18,901 nt of DNA from B73-G16 sp964448445 (GTDB taxonomy: Bacteria; Desulfobacterota; B13-G15): NCBI GenBank assembly GCA_964448445.1, contig CAYVAU010000027.1, positions 1 through 18,901 of the forward strand. Reading direction: 5' to 3'. The position numbers were made by a program, and so were the translations under genes. This document shows, in pieces, positions 1-4,801 of the stretch (position 1 is the stretch's first letter; each line of letters opens with the position of its first letter). The notes beneath the pieces were generated by a model. That model worked only from the letters and a program-made list of their open reading frames with translations, did no database searches and had not been told where the DNA came from.

Positions 1-416
1 CCTCTGCCACCTCCCATGCCTCTGCCGCCCCCCATTCCCCTGCCCATACCTCGTCCCATTCCGGCATGGGGGGGCACAGTGGCCTGGGAGACTTCGACAA
101 GGTCGCCTTTTTTAAGGCGCTCGAGGTTTTCCCTTACAGTACCCCCTGAGGTCGAAAAGACCTTTATGCCAGCAGCCTGCAGGGCCTGCATCGCATTGGG
201 ACCCACGTTTCCCGTTATGACCGCCTCAACCCCCTTGCTCAGCACGAGCTGTGAAGCCTGTATACCGGCTCCCCCCATGGCAGTCTGAGCGGGGTTCTGA
301 ATGGCTTCAAAATCCAGGGTTTCCGTATCCACGATTATGAAGTACGAACAGCGACCGAATCTCGGATCTATAAGGGCCTCAAGATCCGGTCCCTGCGCCG
401 AAACTGCCACCTTCAT
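1..416 (-). CDS. NifX/MTH1175-fold protein, C-terminus cut by window edge
   Basis: Reading leftward from the ATG at 416, the protein begins MKVAVSAQGPDLEALIDPRF and continues with FGRC, the typical opening of the dinitrogenase iron-molybdenum cofactor biosynthesis fold (NifX/NifB C-terminal/MTH1175/ORP family), with beta-alpha-beta elements up to GTVRENLERLK. Members of this family bind metal-sulfur clusters or cofactors. After the fold comes a low-complexity tail of repeated GMGRGMGGGRGM type, still open at base 1, so the C-terminus and stop lie outside the window. A strong ribosome site (AGGGGAGGTGAAGC before ATG) fixes the start. It follows the preceding gene by 3 bases and is the last visible gene of the minus-strand sigma-54 operon. 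The exact cofactor cannot be read from sequence. Confidence 0.87.
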   Translation of the reverse strand, partial: MKVAVSAQGPDLEALIDPRFGRCSYFIIVDTETLDFEAIQNPAQTAMGGAGIQASQLVLSKGVEAVITGNVGPNAMQALQAAGIKVFSTSGGTVRENLERLKKGDLVEVSQATVPPHAGMGRGMGRGMGGGRGMGGGR

Positions 417-419
417 GCT

Positions 420-803
420 TCACCTCCCCTCACAGAATCCATGGTGGTGACCCCCTTCGCAGGGTTTTGCCCCTCTCAGTTCGCCCTCAAGATAGGCCTC
501 CACCGCCTCTCGGACGGTAGCCTCCCAGCCGACCGTGACCACTTCTATCCCGAAGGACTCGAACATCATCATGGCCCTTGGTCCCATCCCTCCGGCGATG
601 ATGATATCCGCTCCAAGACCCCTCACAAACTCCGGTACAGCCCCCGGGACATGGCGCCCATAGTATGGGTTTTCGCAGACCTCAACCCCCACAATCTCCC
701 CGTCCTGTACGTCCACAAGGGTATAAAAAGGACACCTCCCGAAATGGGGGCTCACAAAGGAAGAGAGCCCCCGCCCATCCTCACTGGCCACTGCTATCTT
801 CAT
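420..803 (-). CDS. NifX/MTH1175-fold protein with His/Cys tail
   Basis: A 127-residue protein beginning MKIAVASEDGRGLSSFVSPHFGRCPFY, with the FGRC signature of the dinitrogenase iron-molybdenum cofactor biosynthesis fold, then a glycine-rich segment (IIIAGGMGPRAMMMF) and GIEVVTVGWEATVREAVEAYLEGEL. Length and layout match single-domain MTH1175/ORP-type proteins. The tail is rich in Cys and His (CEGGHHHGFCEGR) and could be an extra metal site; that is inference. The start overlaps the end of the Nbp35-type ATPase gene by 23 bases, which implies translational coupling, and a GGGGGGGAAGG stretch abuts the ATG. It probably carries or receives an Fe-S or mixed-metal cluster together with the ATPase. 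Confidence 0.88.
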   Translation of the reverse strand: MKIAVASEDGRGLSSFVSPHFGRCPFYTLVDVQDGEIVGVEVCENPYYGRHVPGAVPEFVRGLGADIIIAGGMGPRAMMMFESFGIEVVTVGWEATVREAVEAYLEGELRGAKPCEGGHHHGFCEGR

Positions 804-1680
804 CCTTCCCCCCCATGAATTCCTTGCACCTTCTGGCGATATCCATTAACGCCTTCGCTGCCTCCGACTCGGGATCGGCCAGAACAAAGGGAGGCCCGCT
901 GTCGCCCTTCTGGACGATCTCCGGATCTATGGGAACCTTCCCCAGCAGGGGAACTCCCAGCTCCCGAGCGAGCTTTTCCCCACCCCCTGTTTTGAAAAGG
1001 GGAACGAATTCCCCACAATGGGGGCACTTCAGGCCGCTCATATTTTCCACAACCCCCAGAACCCTTACCTTTAGCATCCGGCTGAAGGTCACGGCCTTTC
1101 TGGCGTCAAGGAGCGAAACCTCCTGGGGGGTTGTTACCACCACCGATCCATCCATCCGGTCCTTCAGAAGCTGGGCAACGCTCAGGGGTTCATCCCCCGT
1201 TCCCGGGGGAAGATCAACCACCAGGAAATCGAGATCCCCCCAGTTTACGTCGCTCAGCAGTTGCCTTATGGCGGTGTGCTTTATAGGGCCCCTCCACACC
1301 ACAGGGGAATTGGAGTCCGGGAGCAAAAAGGCAAGGGACATGAGCTTTATGTTGGGTGAGACGTTCACGGGATCTATCCCATCGTCGCCCGCCACAACGG
1401 GACGCCAATTGAGGCCGAACATTTTGGGGACATTGGGGCCGTGGATGTCAGCATCCAGTATCCCTACCTTGAAGCCCTCCCTGGCCCAACAGGCGGCCAG
1501 GTTGACCGCTACGGTGGTCTTCCCAACCCCCCCTTTTCCGCTTATCACCATCAGACTGTGCTTGATCCTCTCAAGGCGATTTTTGAGCCTCTCTTCTTGA
1601 TGTCTCCGCTTTTCCTCATCGCTGCACCTTTCTCTGCTTTCACAGGTTGAGCACGATTTTTCGGGTTTGCATTCTGCCAT
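781..1680 (-). CDS. mrp: Mrp/Nbp35-family P-loop ATPase, Fe-S carrier
   Basis: A 299-residue Mrp/Nbp35 ATPase of the SIMIBI class, a family that binds and transfers Fe-S clusters. The N-terminus has a four-cysteine arrangement (CKPEKSCSTCESRERC) like that of Nbp35, which holds a [4Fe-4S] cluster in that family. The deviant Walker A is SGKGGVGKTT, followed by GILDADIHGPNVPKMFG (switch), DFLVVDLPPGTGDE (Walker B region), and the C-terminal CPHCGE pair that bridges the dimer with a cluster in homologues. I chose the ATG at 1680 because GGAGGAGG lies about 7 bases upstream of it; an in-frame TTG at 1686 sits too close to that site. The stop of the Trp-rich protein gene is 2 bases upstream. In MTH1175/ORP operons such an ATPase is a standard partner of the NifX-fold proteins. 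Confidence 0.93.
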   Translation of the reverse strand: MAECKPEKSCSTCESRERCSDEEKRRHQEERLKNRLERIKHSLMVISGKGGVGKTTVAVNLAACWAREGFKVGILDADIHGPNVPKMFGLNWRPVVAGDDGIDPVNVSPNIKLMSLAFLLPDSNSPVVWRGPIKHTAIRQLLSDVNWGDLDFLVVDLPPGTGDEPLSVAQLLKDRMDGSVVVTTPQEVSLLDARKAVTFSRMLKVRVLGVVENMSGLKCPHCGEFVPLFKTGGGEKLARELGVPLLGKVPIDPEIVQKGDSGPPFVLADPESEAAKALMDIARRCKEFMGGKDEDSSGQ

Positions 1681-1682
1681 CT

Positions 1683-1988
1683 TCAAACCTCCTCCAGTTC
1701 CCGTAGCCTCCTTTCTATCTCTTCAAGCTGCTGATCCAGCAGCTTGCGCTGCTCCCTCAGGAAATCGGCCCAATCCCTCAACATCTCCCTTTCCTGCTCA
1801 GGAGTGGGCGGAGGTCCCCATGGACCAGGGCCCCAGAAGGGCCCCCAGAAGGGAGGCATCATCCATCCCCCCCATGGATTTGCCCCCTGCTGACCTCCCT
1901 GCGGCGAATCCTCCTTGGACGATCCAGAAGGGGGATACCACCCCCAGTGCCTCCATCCTCTGCCCCATCCGGGCCCCCACCAAGGCAT
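1683..1988 (-). CDS. Trp/Gly/Pro-rich small protein with C-terminal coiled coil
   Basis: A 101-residue protein of two parts. Residues 1 to about 62 are dominated by Trp, Gly and Pro (MPWWGPGWGRGWRHWGWYPP, later FWGPFWGPGPWGPPP); residues about 65-101 are a charged helix (EQEREMLRDWADFLREQRKLLDQQLEEIERRLRELEEV) predicted to form a coiled coil. Similar small proteins (DUF5320-like) are often found beside Mrp ATPases; their function is unknown. The start at 1988 is chosen because GGAGG lies 8 bases upstream; an in-frame GTG at 1997 and ATG at 1994 overlap or crowd that site. The N-terminus closely resembles the 43-residue protein encoded just upstream, pointing to tandem duplication. A perfect hairpin precedes the gene. 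Confidence 0.82.
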   Translation of the reverse strand: MPWWGPGWGRGWRHWGWYPPSGSSKEDSPQGGQQGANPWGGWMMPPFWGPFWGPGPWGPPPTPEQEREMLRDWADFLREQRKLLDQQLEEIERRLRELEEV

Positions 1989-2015
1989 ACCCATCACCTC
2001 CTTCCATCAGATTCG

Positions 2016-2041
2016 GGGCAGGGGCCTTTCGGCCCCTGCCC
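2016..2041 (-). other. Perfect 11-bp hairpin with GAAA loop in operon mRNA
   Basis: In the transcript the stem GGGCAGGGGCC pairs perfectly with GGCCCCTGCCC around a GAAA tetraloop. It lies between the stop of the 43-residue protein (2048) and the ribosome site of the next gene. No U-run follows (the next bases are CGAAUCUG), so it is unlikely to be an intrinsic terminator. It more likely tunes mRNA stability or processing, or separates expression levels inside the operon. Confidence 0.7.
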
Positions 2042-2047
2042 ATCTCC

Positions 2048-2179
2048 TTACCACCAGTACCACCAAGGGGGGGCAAAGTAGACATACCAGGGATCCCACC
2101 AAGCCCACCCTGGGATACCGGTGGCCCAAAAGCGCCACCTCCATCCTCTACCCCATCCAGGTCCCCACCACCAGGGCAT
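2048..2179 (-). CDS. Tryptophan-rich 43-residue microprotein
   Basis: An open frame of 44 codons begins with ATG at 2179 and ends with TAA at 2048. The product starts MPWWWGPGWGRGWRWRFW, continues ATGIPGWAWWDPWYVYFAPP and ends WWYWW. I count 15 tryptophans in 43 residues (35 percent), plus several Tyr and Phe and no Cys or Lys. It is supported as a real gene by its ribosome site (CAGGAGGTGGTAAG before ATG), its place in the 24-base-plus gap after the preceding gene, and clear similarity to both flanking genes: the segment GWGRGW followed by FWATG(I/L)PGWA recurs in the 78-residue neighbour, and MPWW-GPGWGRGWR recurs in the 101-residue neighbour. No function is known to me. Binding to membrane interfaces or to the partner Fe-S proteins are guesses. 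Confidence 0.78.
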   Translation of the reverse strand: MPWWWGPGWGRGWRWRFWATGIPGWAWWDPWYVYFAPPWWYWW

Positions 2180-2203
2180 CTTACCACCTCCTGATTGTGG
2201 GTT

Positions 2204-2440
2204 TTACCACCAGGGGCCAAAAAGTCCCCTGAACCTCCAGCCTCCACGCCTTCCCCAGCCCCAGCGGGCCCATCCGGGGAGGCCTGTGGCCCAAAACCCC
2301 CAGCCGCGGCCCCACCCGAAGAATCTGCGGCCCGGCATTGGGTTCATGAAGCCGGGAACCGGGAAACCGGCGCAGAAGCCAGCCCCTCGACCCGTCATGG
2401 GACCGAGTCCCATAGGTCCGGTGCCATCTCCCCAAGGCAT
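2204..2440 (-). CDS. DUF5320-type small protein, MPxGDGTGP family
   Basis: A 78-residue protein beginning MPWGDGTGPMGLGPMTGRGA, followed by GFCAG, the hallmark N-terminus of the DUF5320 family, small proteins often encoded with NifX-fold/Mrp clusters and of unknown function. The C-terminal half is a Trp/Gly/Arg-rich module (FFGWGRGWGFWATGLPGWA, ending LFGPWW) that matches the downstream 43-residue protein. The start at 2440 has GGAGG 8 bases upstream; in-frame GTG and ATG codons at 2449 and 2446 overlap the ribosome site and are rejected. The leader GGAGGTGATGAGG before ATG is nearly the same as that of the gene starting at 1988, further evidence of duplication. One Cys (in FCAG) is the only obvious metal ligand. 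Confidence 0.85.
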   Translation of the reverse strand: MPWGDGTGPMGLGPMTGRGAGFCAGFPVPGFMNPMPGRRFFGWGRGWGFWATGLPGWARWGWGRRGGWRFRGLFGPWW

Positions 2441-2458
2441 CCTCATCACCTCCTTTCC

Positions 2459-2818
2459 TCAAAATTTTCTCCAACCCTTCCCATGTCTCCACCTCCTGCA
2501 GGGTCCAATGCCCCTAAAGAGGCCATTGGCCTTGTAAAGGGCGATCACATCCTCCACATTGCCTATAACTCCCCATATCACATCGATGTTGTAAGCCCTG
2601 AACATCATCTCCACGGGCCTCTCCACTCCCCCTCCTATCAGGACGGTCACACCCTTTTGGGCCAAAACCCTGGGTATCTCCAGAACCCCAACCCCTCTGA
2701 GATCCAAAACCTCCCGTCCAACCTCCTCACCCCTCCGCAGGGTCACTACCACAATCCCATCCGCAAAACCGATCCTCGGAGCCACACGGTTCTTGTAAAC
2801 CGGAATTGCAACCTTCAC
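2459..2818 (-). CDS. NifX-fold protein without the FGRC motif
   Basis: A 119-residue protein with the dinitrogenase iron-molybdenum cofactor biosynthesis fold: MKVAIPVYKNRVAPRIGFAD, then VLEIPRVLAQKGVTVLIGGGVERPVEMMF, NIDVIWGVIGNVEDVIALY, and a basic C-terminus (CRRWRHGKGWRKF). The FGRC cysteine of the other two family members here is replaced by an RIGFAD segment, so it may bind a different ligand or act as a partner subunit. The start codon is GTG at 2818, preceded by AGGCGAAG; the zinc-ribbon gene ends 14 bases upstream. It is the second gene of the sigma-54 operon. The family assignment is firm; the cofactor is unknown. Confidence 0.85.
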   Translation of the reverse strand: MKVAIPVYKNRVAPRIGFADGIVVVTLRRGEEVGREVLDLRGVGVLEIPRVLAQKGVTVLIGGGVERPVEMMFRAYNIDVIWGVIGNVEDVIALYKANGLFRGIGPCRRWRHGKGWRKF

Positions 2819-2832
2819 CTTCGCCTAAACGA

Positions 2833-3081
2833 TCAACCCCTCCAGCATGAACCCGAGACCTCACACGGGGGCCTCTCACACCGCTCTTCACGCCCGCAAC
2901 AGGTCCTGCCTCCGCCTCCTCGCGATCCATCCCTCACCGAGATGTTCACAACCGAAAGCACACGTTCGAGATTCCTGCCCCCACACCACTTGCAGCTCAA
3001 CTCCCCTTCAGCACGCCTCGAACCGATAAAATACTCCCCAACCTTTCCACAATCCTTACACAAATACTCATAAATCGGCAT
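2833..3081 (-). CDS. FmdB-family zinc-ribbon protein
   Basis: An 82-residue protein starting MPIYEYLCKDCGKVGEYF with a second pair CKWCGG, the classic FmdB zinc ribbon ('putative regulatory protein' family). The tail carries more cysteines in a CCGREERCERPPCE pattern, which is often seen in FmdB proteins of anaerobes and could bind a second metal or an Fe-S cluster. The ribosome site AGAAGGAGGTGAGGG before ATG is strong. It is the first gene after the sigma-54 promoter, whose predicted start site leaves a leader of about 15 bases. The biochemical role of the family is poorly defined; the context points to metal-cluster assembly or its control. Confidence 0.88.
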   Translation of the reverse strand: MPIYEYLCKDCGKVGEYFIGSRRAEGELSCKWCGGRNLERVLSVVNISVRDGSRGGGGRTCCGREERCERPPCEVSGSCWRG

Positions 3082-3106
3082 CCCTCACCTCCTTCTACTC
3101 CAAGAA

Positions 3107-3122
3107 AGCAAAAGCCGTGCCA
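3107..3122 (-). promoter_or_regulatory. Sigma-54 (-24/-12) promoter of the NifX/Mrp operon
   Basis: Read on the minus strand the site is TGGCACGGCTTTTGCT, a full match to the RpoN consensus TGGCACG-N4-TTGC(A/T). The -12 C is at 3108, which puts the transcription start near 3096, just ahead of the ribosome site of the FmdB-like gene. Such promoters require an activator of the kind encoded at 4802-6118. Confidence 0.9.
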
Positions 3123-3165
3123 ACCCCAGGACTCCACCCCCAACCACAACCCCACGATCCATTTG

Positions 3166-3178
3166 TTGCAAAACGCAA
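3166..3178. promoter_or_regulatory. Putative activator-binding site 1 (inverted repeat)
   Basis: TTGCAAAACGCAA, with half-sites TTGC and GCAA around AAAAC. It matches site 2 at 10 of 13 positions and lies about 64 bases upstream of the -12 element of the sigma-54 promoter, a plausible place for an enhancer site. The cognate activator is presumed to be the 4802-6118 product. Confidence 0.55.
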
Positions 3179-3183
3179 TAACA

Positions 3184-3196
3184 TTGAAGAATGCAA
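3184..3196. promoter_or_regulatory. Putative activator-binding site 2 (inverted repeat)
   Basis: TTGAAGAATGCAA, a degenerate copy of site 1, with centres 18 bp apart. Just to its right is the 8-bp palindrome CAATATTG (3194-3201). It ends 2 bases before the -35 box proposed for the divergent NifU-like gene, so a bound protein could affect both directions. Confidence 0.5.
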
Positions 3197-3198
3197 TA

Positions 3199-3228
3199 TT
3201 GACTTGTTTGAGGTCGGGGGAATATAGG
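3199..3228 (+). promoter_or_regulatory. Candidate sigma-70-type promoter for NifU-like gene
   Basis: TTGACT (3199-3204) and TATAGG (3223-3228) are separated by 18 bases. A start near 3235 would leave a leader of about 30 bases carrying GGAGG at 3254-3258 before the ATG at 3264. No sigma-54 consensus was seen in this direction. Confidence 0.45.
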
Positions 3229-3263
3229 GTAATTTTCCGATTTTGTCCTTTAGGGAGGTGGGG

Positions 3264-3689
3264 ATGGGGGAGGGTTTTGAGGAAGTGGTTGAGGAATTGG
3301 AGCGGGATCTTATGGGGGGGATTTCGCCCACTGTGGTCGATCATGCGTTGAATCCCAGGAATGTGGGCGGCATGGAGGATGCCGATGGTTTTGCCCAATT
3401 CACGGGCCCCTGTGGCGATACGATGGAGATATGGATAAAGGTCCGCGATGGCAAGATCCTGCGGGCATCCTTCTGGACGGACGGCTGTGGCACCACCGTT
3501 GCGTCGGGGAGCATGGTCACGGAGCTTGCCAAGGGGAAGGGGGTCCTTGATGCTCTGGAGATCACCAAGGAGGATGTCCTCTCCGCCTTGGGCGGCCTTC
3601 CCCAGGAGAGCGAGCATTGTGCCCTGCTTGCGGCCACGACCCTGAAACTGGCAATTGCCGATTACCTCCGGAGGAAGGGCAGTCTTTAG
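3264..3689 (+). CDS. NifU/IscU-type iron-sulfur scaffold protein
   Basis: A 141-residue protein with a short helical N-terminal extension, then the NifU N-terminal/IscU fold: PTVVDHALNPRNVGGMEDAD, GPCGDTMEIWIKV (first ligand), DGCGTTVASGSMVTELAKG (second ligand), and ESEHCALLAATTLKLAI (third ligand). All three conserved cysteines are present, so it can be expected to hold an Fe-S cluster. The C-terminal NifU thioredoxin-like domain is absent. I use the ATG at 3264 with GGAGG 5 bases upstream; a TTG at 3243 lies ahead of that site. It is transcribed divergently from the NifX/Mrp operon and ends 1 base before the converging CCG-domain gene. It probably supplies clusters to the neighbouring proteins. 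Confidence 0.92.
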   Translation: MGEGFEEVVEELERDLMGGISPTVVDHALNPRNVGGMEDADGFAQFTGPCGDTMEIWIKVRDGKILRASFWTDGCGTTVASGSMVTELAKGKGVLDALEITKEDVLSALGGLPQESEHCALLAATTLKLAIADYLRRKGSL

Positions 3690-3690
3690 T

Positions 3691-4782
3691 TCAGCCCAGG
3701 GCCTCAAATAGGATCCGCGTGAAATAGACGACTTCCTTGGGAAACCCTTCTTTCTTTGCAACATGTGAGAGGCTGAAGGTGCAAAAAGGGCAGGCCGTAA
3801 CAAGCCTCCGGGAGGGGGCTCCTTTGAGGATCTCTTCTGCCATCTTGAAGGACAGCTCCCTGAAGACGGATCTCACCCCCGCCCCCGAGCCGCAACAAGG
3901 GGCCTCCGTTCCGGACCATGGGGGCTCTCTGAGCTCTGACCCGAACATGGCGAGCAATCTCCGCGGTTCCTCCAAGAGGCCCTCTCCCCTTGAGAGGCGG
4001 CAGGAGTCCACATATGTGATCTCCCCCAAGGTCCTTTCCGGCTCGATCTCCCTTTCCCTCAGGGCTTCCCACAGGACCTCAAAGATGTGTCGGACCTCGA
4101 AAGGCCTCCCGCTGAGGACCTCCGGATAGAAATACTTGAAGCACTTGAGGCAGCCGTTACAGGGGACGATCACCTCCTTTATCCCCAGAGAGGCGAACCT
4201 CTGGACCTGCCCCTCGAAGATCTCCCTCGCCATACCCTCGAGACCGACTTCATAGGGATAGATCCCGCAGCAGCCCTCATCTTCAAGGAGTGTGAAGGTG
4301 ATGCCGAGTCTCTTGAGGAGCAAGTAGCTGTAAAGGGCCGCATCGGTGACGATGTAAGAGGGAAGGCAGCCCACAAAGAGGAGCCTCGAGGAATCCCCCT
4401 TCGGTGGGGCATCGGGGAGCCAGTGGAGGCGCTTTTGGGGGTCGCCACCGACTGCATTGCCCAGCTCCCTCAAACCCTCCAGCACTTTCTTCTGTGCCCC
4501 GAAAGGGGCAAGTCCCCTCCGGACCAATTCCTTCCTCGCCTCATGGACAACTCGGGTAACCTCCACCCCTTGGGGACATACAGCTTCGCAAGCCATACAT
4601 TTTGTACAGGTGTAAAAGATCTCCCTCGTCTCCTCGGTCACCTCCCCTTCGGACAACCTCAGGGCCGCCTGAAGCCTCCCCATTGGAGAAAGGGAGAAGC
4701 GGGCGGTGACCCTATAGGTCGGACAGACTTCCAGACAGGATTCACATTCGGTGCATTTCTGTACCTCTTGGTAGATCTCCAT
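3691..4782 (-). CDS. Two-[4Fe-4S] CCG-domain oxidoreductase subunit (HdrD/GlcF-like)
   Basis: A 363-residue soluble protein. Residues 10-20 (CTECESCLEVC) and 59-69 (CTKCMACEAVC) are two ferredoxin-type [4Fe-4S] motifs. Two CCG domains follow: C139, C171-C172-G, C208/C211; and C261, C296-C297-G, C331/C334. This layout is shared by heterodisulfide reductase HdrD, glycolate oxidase GlcF and related electron-transfer subunits, where CCG domains bind a non-cubane cluster or reduce disulfides. No FAD domain is fused. AGGAGG lies 7 bases ahead of the ATG. The activator gene ends 19 bases upstream, so the two form an operon; the Fe-S protein may supply electrons to the adjacent cluster-assembly system. 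The true substrate is unknown. Confidence 0.9.
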   Translation of the reverse strand: MEIYQEVQKCTECESCLEVCPTYRVTARFSLSPMGRLQAALRLSEGEVTEETREIFYTCTKCMACEAVCPQGVEVTRVVHEARKELVRRGLAPFGAQKKVLEGLRELGNAVGGDPQKRLHWLPDAPPKGDSSRLLFVGCLPSYIVTDAALYSYLLLKRLGITFTLLEDEGCCGIYPYEVGLEGMAREIFEGQVQRFASLGIKEVIVPCNGCLKCFKYFYPEVLSGRPFEVRHIFEVLWEALREREIEPERTLGEITYVDSCRLSRGEGLLEEPRRLLAMFGSELREPPWSGTEAPCCGSGAGVRSVFRELSFKMAEEILKGAPSRRLVTACPFCTFSLSHVAKKEGFPKEVVYFTRILFEALG

Positions 4783-4801
4783 CGCATTCCCTCCTTTCGG
4801 T

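Noticed and set aside
665..1600. 311-codon plus-strand frame opposite the Nbp35-type ATPase
   Set aside because: Shadow of a clearly recognised ATPase; composition is low-complexity Ser/Pro/Arg.
2016..2041. Reading the strong hairpin as an intrinsic terminator
   Set aside because: No U-run follows the stem on the minus-strand transcript, and genes continue with a ribosome site just downstream.
2048..2179. Treating the CCA-rich plus-strand stretch as a DNA repeat array
   Set aside because: The repeats are explained by TGG (Trp) codons of the minus-strand microprotein; no regular unit length.
2195..3073. Long plus-strand open frame opposite the NifX/Mrp operon
   Set aside because: Pro/His/Ser-rich product typical of the antisense of Gly/Trp-rich genes; the minus-strand genes have recognised families and ribosome sites.
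1..3689. Nitrogenase cofactor (nif) cluster
   Set aside because: NifX-fold and NifU-like proteins also occur widely in non-diazotrophs; no nifHDKENB-type genes are seen in the window.
2997..3803. 268-codon minus-strand frame spanning the divergent promoter
   Set aside because: It runs antisense to the NifU-like gene and covers the sigma-54 promoter; no recognisable domains.
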